Source: Phoronis australis (taxonomy: Eukaryota > Phoronida > Phoronidae). From it: a stretch of 64,000 nucleotides of DNA. How positions within the stretch are numbered: the stretch's first letter is position 1; every line of letters starts with the position of its first letter. The position numbers and the translations under genes were made by a program. The notes below the pieces were generated by a model. The model was not told the DNA's origin. It was given only the letters and a program-made list of their open reading frames with translations, and did not search any database. This document shows, in pieces, positions 35,801 to 47,114 of this stretch. The stretch is taken from NCBI GenBank assembly GCA_002633005.1, contig NMRA01000053.1, positions 382,131 through 446,130 of the forward strand. The letters run 5' to 3'.

Positions 35801-38800
35801 TTATTCGTTAACTTTACTAATAGTTGGCCATGGCATACACTCTTACACATCCATTACAGCTATACTGGCCACCAAAACACTTAAATACCTGTGTCATCTT
35901 CAACAATTAGACTTTTGCCCAGGAGCTGATTGGTTGATTCATGCCGACGGCACAGTTCGAGGAACTCGAAAAAATGCTCCGCTAATAGGCACTGAGGATC
36001 AGCCGTCATGTGAACACGAACTGACCAATGAGGTGCCTGGAGTGGGTCAAGGTCTGAGTAGACATCATTATCCACTATCATCTCTTCAGAGATAGTTGGC
36101 CAAGTAGCAGATAGATGGAGCTCACTACCAAAGAAAACAAAGAGACCACTGATGACAAAAAATGAAACTAAGTTGATTGCAACATCCTTGGCACTCACTT
36201 AAGTTAAAAAAAAACACTCACTCATAGAAACAAGACTTGACAAATTGCAAAATTTTAATGGAAAATCATTAAGTGAATAAGAATTTAATGATGATTACAA
36301 TATCCAACACATTTTCTCAAGTAAGCAGTACTTGACAATGGAATACATTATCAACAATTATGGATGAAAAAATTTTCCTTCATTTTGATAAAGCAATTTA
36401 TCTAGGGATGCATGGTGCATTTACATTTAAGTACATCCGAGGCCAAAAAGCATAGTTAGCCCTGGTCTGTTTTTTTTTTAGAAATTGATGTAGTGGCGTG
36501 GTATTTTCAGTTGTAAATATTTCCAAAAGAGAAATCCAACAAAAAAAAAGCTGGAGNNNNNNNNNNNGGGGGGGGCAGAGTGTGCAAGGCAATGGCTTGT
36601 TGATGGTCCGTCATGAGGTATGTGGTGATTGTGGCTAACTTGCAAGACACGTCATTTCAAACCTTGCTTGTGCGAAACTGTGTGGGCTTTGAAAAAAAGC
36701 TTGAGACCTTGCCTACAACTGATGCGAAAGGGCACTTTGTGATTTTAAAGTAGTGAGGTGAAAGCTTCAAAATGAGGTGGAACACAGACCTGAACCAATA
36801 GATACATTTTGGCCTAAATGTCATTAAACACAGTTAATGTCCCATGCCATCACCAACAGTAATCTCTTTACCAATGCCTTAAAAGTAATCGTATTACTCA
36901 AAAGATCAGCTATCACAATCTCTTTTTGTACCTCACTGGGTCCTCACAAGCTCCAAATGGTAAAGTTTTGAAGTCCACATAGCCGATGTCGTTGCCATAG
37001 GCAGAGTTCAGATCTGTGATCGAAAAGAAATCCTTGAACGTGCAAATCAAGAGTTAGTAAAAGAAAATAATGAAGCATTATTTCAACACATATCCACTTC
37101 GCTTACACAACATATTGAGACATAATTCAGTCCTTCTTCTAGCCAGCAGTGGTACCCCACAAAATCTTTTGGATATCACTTTATTCAAGATTTAATAAAT
37201 TTAGTACTTCTGAAAGTTGAAAATGACAGAATCTTCATAAATGGCTGCGTCACACACATTTATCTTTGCTTATTACTGTAAACCAACCTCTATATCTTTG
37301 CAGACATTACCTTCGTTGCTAAAGAATATTTCTGTTTTGTTTTTGTGGAATGGTTATTTCAAATTCACATGCTCTTTTGGTCTCACGAAGAGGGTTATTT
37401 TTCAAATCCACATGGCATGGTTATTTCATGGCAACCGCTACACGACATGCATTTAACACAACATCCTGCCTTGATTGACATGTTATGATTTAACCATATG
37501 TGTGTCTAACACCTGGTTCTCAACAAAAGTAACTGGGTCCAAAACGTAAGAAGACTATAAAGATCTAACGCAGGATCACAGATTTACAACAAAACACTGA
37601 TACTGTAAAAAAACCCACACGCAAATTTGGATCTGCATGCTTGGTAAAAAATGAATAAGATTTACATGCAAGGGTCACTACAGAGGCAAACAGCAGCCAT
37701 TTTGGCAGTCATGCACTATTTGTATAAATACACAAAGGTCTCTGAAGTTACCTTGTGCAAGATGACTGATGTTCTTCCTTTCATGAGAAAGAACTGAATG
37801 AAGCGAACAAAACCATCAAACAATAATGGCAAAGTAAAATGACAAATATTCATACCTTTTGAATGCTTTTGGAACATGAGCAAATTCTGAATGAAGCTAA
37901 TAGGTGAAATTTTAAAACAAAACTAAACGCCGTAATGAGATCACAATCGCAAGGCTAAACACATGAGGTAGATTATGAGCTCTGTGTATAACATCAAAAT
38001 TTACCAGTAGGAATGAGCTGGTATAGGTAGTTACCTGGGGGTGACTGAGGCCAGCCATGCTGTTGCCAGTCATTGAGAATGTAGGTGAAGCGTATGGACA
38101 CGTTGACAGGTGGCAGTGGTGCTTGATTACCCTGGAAATATGATTAGTTATAATAGACATATGGGACATTTTGATCAACTATCAGCCAGAACTCACAGAC
38201 TGAATATTTCTGTGACACATAAGGGACAATTTGACAAAATATAAGTCACTACTCAGTGACTGATTAGTTATGCTAGAAATATGGAACATTTTGATCATCT
38301 ATAGATATATCCACATAAAGCAGAACCTAGTGCATATGGACATATGGTATATTTTAACAAAACAATACAAGAACTCAGTGACTGAATGGACACCGAATGA
38401 CTTTACAGATGACTCGTTGTGTTGTACAATATCATAATGTACAAATGAGTCTAAACAAGACATTAACCTCACCCCTTTCTCCACACTGAGTCTCCCTTAC
38501 TGTTAATGTAAAGAATAAGCCAGGATACTCAACATCAAAAAGACTTGGGCGTCAAAATGGTGTCACGCAACGACAGAATAGTGATAATCCCTTCTAATCC
38601 ATTGTTAAATTAGTTACACTTTGGAAAATGTGAATTAAGAGAATACCTACTACTTTCGATTTGAAAATGTCCAACAGTCCTGCCAGGTGGGTAAGCTGTC
38701 GCGGGACGCGTCTGAGGTGCACGATGTCGAAGCTTGTCCGCACGCCTGGGAACTCACAGTGACCGAGGTACAAACGGCGCCACCTTTGGCAGACTTGAAC

Positions 38801-41800
38801 AAACACTGGCACCTGGCTGCAGTACAGAAATACAAACATCAAAATTCATTGTAAAGAAACATTTATGAAACACCTACCAACCCTAAACCAACAATTTATA
38901 ATAACAGGGCAAGACATACATGAAACACAAGTAAAATTTCGAAAAAAAATTATGCGTAGAGATTGATGTACATTCAATTTAACACTAATCAGTCATTGAA
39001 AAACACCCAGTTAGTACATGTACACATACAAGGGATAGCAGCCTCCTCCTACAAGTCAAGCTTAGCCACTTTGCACCCATATGCGTAACACTAATAAGAG
39101 CTAAAATTTGTTAACAAAATCCATGTAAGCCTAAATACCTAAATATACCACATTGAGTAAATAACCATTCCCTTAACACCAGCCCTTTTTCTATTTTAGA
39201 CTAACTTTCCTGACAGGTATCAACAGAAAGGTAGAAAGTTCTCAGTCTTAAAACAAACCAATTCACTATTTTGCACAACTGATCCTAATCTTGTTTGTCC
39301 AACTTTAAGGCGTAAGAATCTGTTTGCACAGCACACCAGCAGGAAACAAACTGCCTCACCATTTCGTATTGTTGATAGCGATGGCTGCGGAACTTCGGAG
39401 TAGAGCAATTCGGCTCTCACTCATGATGGCAACATCGTCTGCTGTGGACGTAGGACATATTACAAGGAAGCTGCGGAGACCGTACCATCGGCAGAGACAG
39501 TGCGCCCGTGGACAGAAATCATTTTCTAGGCTCATGAGATCCTGGTGGACCATGGGTATTTCATCTGACAATGTATATGTAGGTATGCCTTAGAACAATT
39601 ATTAACAAGAGCATTTGAATATGTTTAATTCAGAACTACTTAACCCCACAACAAACAGGCTACACGTTCTTTGGTGATCATTTCCAGAAACAAATGTTCT
39701 TGAGAACATGATATTGTCATTAGTGTTCAGTTTGCTTTCTAGTCAGCTTCAGTCAAAGCAAACAATAGCAACATTGAGTACCCACTTTACAACTGCCCAT
39801 TACACTATTTAAAAAGGTTATGCCAGTCACATGATCACACAATGCACAGACCTCACTACTACTTCACAAATACTCCTGGAAATAGTGCTATTCAGCATAC
39901 ATTCAGCAAAAAATGCAACATTTGAGTTCAAACAATGACTGAAACAGGTTTGTCTAAAAGAAGCCTGCTACTTAGAGTACAGGTAGCAGCCCACTAAAGA
40001 AGAATTTGATAAATGAGAGCTAGAGCTGTGTTTTACACAAGATGATGGACAAAGTGCACACTGCTTTACAAAAGCAAGCACTGAGCAAGCCCAGTCAATA
40101 GTCATAGGAGCAAGTTGTCAGCAAATGAACTAATAAAAGAATTTCAAAACCATTATTTGACACGATGCAGTTACCTTCTCTGTCGCCATCGTCAGTACTG
40201 GTCATCTCACTAGAGGTCTCTGCTGTCTTCAGAGTGTGGTAAGTAATTGTGAACGGAAAATCGGCAAAATTTATCTCCCGAGTTTTTTCCGTCCATTCCG
40301 AAGATGACAGCTCATCCTGCATAAAGTTATGACCGTAATGTTATAATCGCATTTAATGCTTTTCTAGAATTTAAAGGGACAATGTCATCTTATGGATGAA
40401 AAATGAATTTTAGGGACTCTTGTTGGATGAGACTTTTAGAAGGTACTCGTCAATCCCTTTCTTGACTAACTTTCACAAGACGGTTGTTTTGAACTCATCC
40501 ACTCATGAGACACAAATTGCCCATTGGGACTCTTGGCAAACACTAAAATGTACAACTCCAAACAAATATTTCCATGTCATCAAATATACAGTTTTCAGTT
40601 GTATTATCTTACATGATTCCAACAAAGCCCAACTGCATGTAAAACTAGGCATTAGAATTTGAAATCCAATTTGTCAACCTTACTTTAACTGTCATATACT
40701 CTGGCACAGTTGACCATAAAAGAAACTATTTCACAGCAGGTTCATTTACAATGGTATTGCCAGTACTGCACACGAATGAAATAAGAAAACAAGTGTGACT
40801 TTACTACCACCCAAGTACACATGTCTGAAAACTTCCAAAATCCCCTGCAAAATGAAGCCGACATGTAGTTCTCATAGATGCTTCATGGAACAAACCTTCT
40901 TTAATGGCAATAAATTTCTTGGATTTGTTAGTTTCCATTCGTGAATAGCTTCTTCAATTTTGGCGATGAATCTGAAAACAAAAAATACAATTGACAATCA
41001 CTGCCTACGAATCTAAAGCTCAAGTACAAAAAGCAATACAATAACAATCACTAAAACACAATCCACAACACGTGATGCTACATTGTATTCTATATGGAAC
41101 TAAACTCAGAAAAACTATCAAAAAGCACAGAAACGAGTGCCTGTGGTTAAAAACGATAAAATAGTTGGTTTTGCTCTGTACACCGACTCATTTTGAGAGC
41201 TGCACTTACCAACTTAAAAAATAATAATGCCATGATTTGTCAGAAGAATCCCACAGCATTTTTGTTCATCTCAGGTGGATTTTCTTTTTGGAAAAAGTGA
41301 GCAACTAAAATAATACCACATCAATGGTTTGACTTAAAAAAAAACACACAGACCAGAACCAACAATGCTTTTTTCACCTGATATTGCTATGTTCTCTACC
41401 GTATAGGTTCAGCAATGAACGTATAAAGTTCTTAGTTGATAGTTAGATCATGTGTTAACTGCTTTTAGTGGTAAAGTCACAAAACGTAAGTCTGCCTCTG
41501 CGGTAACCTAAAGATGTCACAGTGCAAGAACAAGAGAACACAGAACTTTATGATGTTCAATACCAGTTCCAACTTACCTTTCCCAATCTGTAGCTGTAGT
41601 AAAATCAGTTATTTCAAAAACATCGCTGTCCTAAAAATCAATGACAGAGAAGAGAATCACAGTTGGAACCTACTTCATTACATGTTAAACACATTTAGTG
41701 TGGAGTGAATTCAAACTGTTATCAGGTAGGGAAATTTTACCTCAATCAACTTGAACATACAGGTGACCAGTTATCGTTATGGGTCATACTTTCACTATTC

Positions 41801-43084
41801 AAACTGCTTCTGCATGGTCCATATTCAATTGTCTCCACTATGTACGCTTTTGAGAACACACAGGTAATGAGAAATGAGGAGGCACTGAGGAACGATAGGG
41901 GTAATCAATGTGAATGCAGTGTTTGTTTCATGCTGGATTCATGGGTGCAACACGAGTCAGAAGACTTTAATGTGAGTCAAATAACTGGATCCGTGAAACC
42001 AACGAGTATTACAAACACATTTAACATAAACCCATGGAGCTCACTTCCATATAATGGGAGGTGACCCTGAACATTCAAAACATTTTGACACCTGAAGTAT
42101 CAAATCCATGTCTCTGAAAACGCTTCCCGTAAATAACTAGGGAATTGTTTGGAGGCTATCGATGTCTTTAAGACCCTCCAAACCTGTCCACTCCTCAGGC
42201 TGTCATGCTTTCTTTTTAACCCAACTCACCCTTTACAGTAAAAATCAATTGTTTAAAACCACCACATCTACTTTTATTTCTGCTTTTGTAATCTGTCTTT
42301 AAAATATTTTTTTCAAATGTCATAGGGTCATTTTTGTAGACAAACCACTTTCTTCGATAGTGAAGACCACGGGTTTGTAAAAAAGAGAGAGCTCTACAAT
42401 TTGGTCAAATATCCAACATGGGAATTGGCTGGAAAGAGTGGGAAACACTGGGTCTTACCATTATACGGCATTATAGTGAAGGAATCTGTCACCCATCTGG
42501 TGCTACACAGTCAAATTCCTGAAAGGCCCTCTGTAACGAGAGTGCTCTGTGCATGACCAAACACTGAACTCAGTGTCTGACAGGAAAACTCGGGACTGGG
42601 ACTAGCCTTGGCGCAAAGCTGTATACAGCTAGCTGGTTAAGGTTTTCTAGACTAAGACTGTGACAGGTAGAGACTGGTAGAGTGGTCAAGACTGGCCCGG
42701 GGACTGGGGGAGTGCAGGCTGAACTAAAACTAAGCATGCTAAGTATAAGACGACCCTGTTGGTTGCCTGGTTCTCTAAATCTGTGACTGGTTATATGCAA
42801 CCAGTGCCCAGGTGCCCCTGTAAATAAACTTATTTACAGACGGGCTTATGTGTCTAAGGACAAGGTGCCCCAAAACGCAAAATTTCAAGTCATGCAAGTG
42901 AAACGAAATAGCCTGCTTTGTAATTTCATAACATTTTCTCTTAGACTATGCCTGTGTTTGGATACTGTCTCAAAATATCTATCCGGGAATACCGAATAAT
43001 TCTTCCTTCACAGCGCAAGATCCGAAAATATTACTCTTGCAATGAAAGTGAAAAGGTAAACAGACTCACTTCGTCGTCCGCCAT
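26861..43084 (-). CDS. RAB3GAP1: Rab3 GTPase-activating protein catalytic subunit; complete, 20 exons
   Basis: With RAB3GAP2 this subunit forms the Rab3 GAP, which also acts as a Rab18 exchange factor at the ER. Exons in transcript order: 43084-43070, 41630-41578, 40971-40896, 40316-40175, 39564-39360, 38816-38651, 38131-38035, 37013-36932, 36124-35889, 35691-35531, 35077-34985, 34596-34424, 33256-32474, 31327-31229, 29869-29682, 29363-29242, 28795-28699, 28031-27931, 27668-27453, 27079-26861. Phases chain to 1107 codons plus TGA (human 981). Diagnostic segments: VFEITDFTTAT, IVDNDVYSDLDP with QAPHWSVRV, AHLWQEFVLEMRYRYENN, LLHQKLQMLNCCIERKK, LRARMQSACLLSDMESFKAA, and the C-terminal REFILRT with FRLAGAFSEDT. 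The arginine region thought to be catalytic (human Arg728) falls in or near exon 15. The extra length is mostly the acidic, Ser/Gln-rich exon 13. The exon 6 donor could be one codon earlier. The exon 16 donor (GTCCGA) is weak. Confidence 0.95.
35334..35517 (-). mobile_element. Hammerhead-like interspersed repeat, copy 2, with target-site duplication
   Basis: The insertion spans about 35346-35505 and lies in the minus orientation in RAB3GAP1 intron 10. The 12-base word atttgacttcaa flanks it at 35334-35345 and 35506-35517, marking the insertion ends. The core (35424-35451, minus strand) has CTGATGA, hairpin, GAAAC exactly as in the copy at 7849. The body is only about 160 bp, so it must be mobilised by another element. 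A small hammerhead-bearing derivative of a Penelope-like element is one possibility. Confidence 0.7.
36557..36567. other. Assembly gap (11 N)
   Basis: Eleven undetermined bases in the RAB3GAP1 intron between exons 8 and 9, next to a G homopolymer. No coding sequence is affected. Confidence 0.99.
41631..43069. other. RAB3GAP1 intron 1
   Basis: This 1.4-kb intron separates the five-codon first exon from exon 2. It has open frames of up to about 119 codons (41705-42064, +), but none resembles a known protein or has splice context, so I read it as non-coding. Confidence 0.6.
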
Positions 43085-43296
43085 TTTTTCTGAAGTGACG
43101 TTTACGGTGTATTCTTTTTGGCATGAAAATATTACTACGTTTTAAGTTCTAGGATGGATAGATCATGAAATTTTAATGTTAAAAATTTACATAAATTTCA
43201 CTCAAAAGGAAAAGTTAATGATGATTTCGTTAAACAAATTACGAGATAAAATGCCACAGGTGGCGCTTCTAAAGCCTAGTATTTCAAAGCCACACC
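43085..43296. promoter_or_regulatory. Bidirectional promoter between RAB3GAP1 and BCDIN3D
   Basis: The two start codons point away from each other with 212 bp between them. This space must hold both 5'UTRs and any core promoters. It is AT-rich with no TATA box in an obvious place. A CRE-like half-site tgacgt lies near 43098, and ccacaggtggcgct lies near 43255. The shared-promoter role is inferred from spacing. Confidence 0.65.
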
Positions 43297-46200
43297 ATGG
43301 AAAAAGAAGAAAAACAGCCGGGTGCTGCAAAATATGGGAATTTTATAGACTACTATAGGTTTAATCCTGCACGAAAAAGAATTTCTTTTTTACCCCGTGA
43401 CTTAGTTACATCACGAGTTTGGACGAAAGGCTGTATTGGTCTGGATATAGGGTGCAATACAGGGGTAAGCCATCTATCATGTTGCAATGGTTCAGTCTAG
43501 ATAGACACTAGTACACTGACAAGACACTACTCACTCTCTACTACATCTGTACTACGTCACAAGTCAGGTTTCTAAGAGCACTTACTGACAAAGGTACAGG
43601 GTAGATTCAGAAGACCCACAACAGTGTTCTCCACATTATAAACTCCAAACTTGACGCAAATGTTGAATGTCAGTTATTGACATTGTCTTGTGTCTTATCG
43701 TAAGGATGGTCATGCTGGAGGTATTTATATATGGTTTAAAACTGCACACTGCACTGGTGTGACCTACTTTTTAGACACTTCAAAGTTTAGCTTTCCTACC
43801 AATGCATCTCATAATTACTCCAAAGCATTTGACACACCCAGAGCAGCAAACAAAAGATCAAAAGTTCCTTTAATAATACCAATGCCGATTTTAATATCAA
43901 TTAGACATATTAAATACTACTAACATGAGTTCTGATGTGACCTAGTTTTTAGTGACACCTGTTGTCAAGTTTAATAAGCTCATAAAGTTCTAACTTGCCA
44001 CTAGATGTCAGTCAAAATCAAAATTGTCTTTATTAAGCAAATTAAATTGCTTTTTTACAGATTGACCTGCAAAATTTTAAAGTTAGAATGACAAAGTAGA
44101 TTATTCATTAAATTAAGCAAGCTAGGTGTTTCCATGAAATGTTTGTTATTTAAAGATTTTTGCAGATTTTGTTAATTATAATTTAAACTCTTGTAGTGTC
44201 TTACGAAGTTATACATATAGTGTTGACTGCCTCTAAAGTTCTGAAATGGGCTTGATGTTGGTTAATCAGGCACTGCTTTAGTGTTGAGGGCTGAAATACC
44301 AAGCCAGGACAAAAGTTCAAACCTGACGCAGCACTTTCTGAACTCCACGCGCATTTTCCAAACTCGTTACAGCATTTTCCAAACTCGTTACAGCGTCGAG
44401 TTAAAACAGGCCGTGGAGAACACTGCACAAACACAAGAGGAATACCTTAGGAGGCCATCGATGTCTTTAATTTCTACCAACTCGAACGAATACTTGAACT
44501 GTAGGCAATGACTATCGCCTCTGTTGGCCCGAACCAGAGGCGATGCAGAGGCTATAGGCGCTCTGTNGTACAGAGCGCCTATAGCCTCTGCATCGCCTCT
44601 GATTCGGGCCAACAGAGGCGATGGTCATTGCCTACTTAAACTGTAGTCACACTTTTTTCGAGCAGTCTTTTGTTTAGTTGCCCAAATCGGCAACTAAGGT
44701 GTTTCGTACACCTGATAAGGTAATGCATCTGTCCTCCATCCATTCTGAAAGGAATCAGTTGTAAGTCTCACGATGTTTTTGATCTTGTGCTTGTTGATAG
44801 CCAGCTACCTTATGATTGCGATTTGTGCGATAAGTTCAAACAATGTCAATGATCCTAACTGAAGGTCGTGCAGCAGCCATTCTCAGGGTAGCTGGCGATT
44901 GATGGTAGCAACATGCCATGCTGAGATTTAAGAGCATCACAAGACTTTTGGCAGATTTCATTTAGAATGAATGGAGGTTGAATTGTACATGTACAGTGTA
45001 TGAGATGTTTATTCTAAAAAGATGGTATTAAGCTGCTGTAGTTCAACATTCCTTTAGTTTTTGCAACTCTGGCATTCAAATGACACCTGCCTTGTCCAGC
45101 CTTTTAAACGAGACAATCTTTTGAATGTCATTTTCTTACATCACTCTCCCACTTTTGTAACAAATAAAAAGCCAGATGTTGATTTCAAAACAGTAAGCTT
45201 ATGACATGCATAGTGTCAATTGCTGAATCTTTGATCTGGTAAAGCGCCATCTTTTGTGAGATAACAACTTTGTTCAAGCAAAATTTCCTCAGTTTCGGTT
45301 CACTAGTTGTTCCTAGGGTTCGTCCTTTTCTGCTGTAGCTAGACACCTTATGATTTGCTGTTGCCATTTTTATCACTTGTAATGGGATACAGAAAAGTAA
45401 GTTAACCTGTCTGATGTTCGTAGTATGTATTACTGAATCTTGTGAAACAGATGTCATCAGAAACTAGAACTATAGAGGAGGCAGTGTGGCCTGGTGCAAT
45501 AGGTGCCCGCTTTCTCTCTCGAGGTCATGGGTTCGAATCCCACTGGGTCACACTGCTAGATCCTTGAGTCAGGTTTTTAGCTCCTCAGCTCGGTTTCAAC
45601 TGTATATTGATAAAGCATAAAAATGGTTCCAGGTGATCAGTGCAATGGGCCCACATACGCGGCCGCCGCAGGTAATTATTTTTATTACGGTAACTAGAAG
45701 TGTATTGAACCTATCCTTGCGAAACTTACTGTCACAACCATATAATGCGTTGAGTTGTTCAGTGTGCCAAATGAATATTTCCGCAGTAGTATCTCACAAT
45801 GTGCATCTGCCATCAATATTTTAAACCTTGACTTTTTGTGTTCAATTTTCAGGAGCTGACATCTGCGCTGATTGCTCACTTGTGCCACTGTTACGTTGAA
45901 TTGGAACAAAAAGTGTCTGTTAGAGAACAGTTATCACACATGGATGATAAAAATGTCGTCATATGTAGCAACTCTCAGTCGCATATTCCCTGCACTGACA
46001 AGGATGGCAAGAAATGCTGGACCAGGAATACTAACTCATGTGGTGACCTTCAAACTTCTAACAATTTACAGACAAAAGTTTCAGATTCTACACAAAATTT
46101 TAAAGGCATGGACACCAGCTCAGAAACTGCACAAAATCGTTGTCATCAATGCCACAAAGACAAGGACACTGCAAGCGAGTGCAAGATTTCTATGCTTGGG

Positions 46201-46668
46201 GTTGATATAGATCCCATTTTGATCCAGCGTGCTATAGAAAGCAACACCCTTCCCGATCACATTACATACAAAACATTGGACATCATGAGCGAACAGGTTC
46301 ATCACTTGGATTTATATTTAGCCAGGCATGAGAAAAAGAAATTTGATTTTATCTTCTGTTTTTCCGTAACGATGTGGATTCACCTCAACCACGGTGATGA
46401 GGGATTACGCCAATTTTTACGCCATGTCTGCGCTAACACTCGGTATTTAGTTGTTGAGCCTCAACCGTGGAAATGTTACAAATCGGCCATGAGAAGATTG
46501 AGAAAGCTCAAGTGTCCGGAGTTTGATACATTCTTGTCTCTCAAATGGAGGGAATCGGTCAGTGATGAGATGGTCAGTTATCTGGAGGCAGAGTGTGGTA
46601 TGGCATTAGTGGAGGAGTTGGGTGTAACTGACTGGGACAGGAGATTACTACTGTTTGAGTCAGTATGA
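43297..46668 (+). CDS. BCDIN3D: Bin3-type RNA 5'-monophosphate methyltransferase; complete, 2 exons
   Basis: The human orthologue uses S-adenosylmethionine to methylate 5'-monophosphates of small RNAs, mainly tRNA-His and some pre-miRNAs. Exons: 43297-43464 (56 codons, phase 0) and 45853-46668 (271 codons plus TGA); 327 residues against 292 in human. Seen: the N-terminal YGNFIDYYRFNP; SAM motif I GLDIGCNTG at residues 48-56, ending exactly at the intron; motif II GVDIDP at about 172-177; the Bin3 signature TMWIHLNHGDEGL at about 234-246; VEPQPWKCY at about 257-265; and a C-terminal TDWDRRLLLFES. The absence of the long N-terminal extension of MEPCE argues for BCDIN3D over MEPCE. The region between motifs I and II is longer than in human and rich in Cys, Ser and Asn. 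An AATAAA lies at 47049-47054. Confidence 0.94.
44430..44720. repeat. Half of a foldback repeat, interrupted by a MITE (BCDIN3D intron)
   Basis: The words taggaggcc, gatgtctttaattyct, ccarctcgaac, ttcgagcagtc and caaatcgg occur in the same order as in the foldback repeat at 1071-1360. A palindromic MITE at 44505-44632 splits the copy. Just upstream, about 44351-44394, the word cattttccaaactcgttaca is tandemly duplicated. Confidence 0.6.
44491..44646. mobile_element. Near-perfect palindromic MITE with target-site duplication
   Basis: The element at 44505-44632 is one inverted repeat: each arm of about 63 bp starts gcaatgacyatcgcctctg, with only two mismatches seen between arms. The centre contains the single N at 44567. 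The 14-base word tacttraactgtag flanks it at 44491-44504 and 44633-44646 (one difference), a likely target-site duplication. A relic with the same end, caatgaccatcgtctctg, is at about 939-957. The N may mark a hairpin that sequencing could not cross. Confidence 0.85.
45477..45684 (+). mobile_element. tRNA-derived SINE, same family as 15573 (BCDIN3D intron)
   Basis: The order of blocks matches the copy at 15573: gcagtgtggcct head, B box ggttcgaatcc at 45530-45540, taaagcataaaaat, and caggtgatcagtgcaatggg. The B box is closer to the canonical tRNA form than in the other copy. A short word, aactagaa, occurs on both sides and may be a target-site duplication, but this is weak. Confidence 0.8.
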
Positions 46669-47114
46669 CAGTCTAGCAGTACTTAATCACCGAATAGGAA
46701 AGTTACCTCTGTTTAATTCCAAGAGTAATAGTTTTAATGAGAGAATATATGAATACAAATATAAAATACAAAATTGAGATTGCAAACACTCTCCGATCAG
46801 GCATTGTCTGTCTCTAAGTTGTAAAGTAACGATTATATCATTTAAGGCACACTGTTGAATTTGGAGCACTGATAGCTGTTAAAAAGTAGCATCATTGATG
46901 ATTTGAGAGAAGAGCAAATCTGTATGCAAGTGTTTCATGTTGTAAAAGAAAAATTTTCAATTTTGGTAATTTTGGATACCAGTAATTTAGATTTTAATAT
47001 AATGTTTTCATGTTTCAAATTTCGATCATGGCTCTTTTAATTTGTGAAAATAAATTTTCTGAATTCTAACTTACTGAATTTCTTACGGTAGTTAAAATAA
47101 CAGTATCTTCATTG
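46669..47114 (+). other. BCDIN3D 3'UTR and downstream flank
   Basis: This stretch follows the BCDIN3D stop codon and contains AATAAA at 47049-47054, giving a 3'UTR of roughly 400 bases if used. Nothing else is recognised before the modular repeat begins at 47115. Confidence 0.55.

Noticed and set aside
41705-42064. 119-codon plus-strand open frame in RAB3GAP1 intron 1
   Set aside because: No similarity to a family I know; composition like the surrounding intron.
43250-43270. CTCF-like word ccacaggtggcgct in the divergent promoter
   Set aside because: Matches only the core half of the consensus; one base is missing on the left side, so I do not call it a site.
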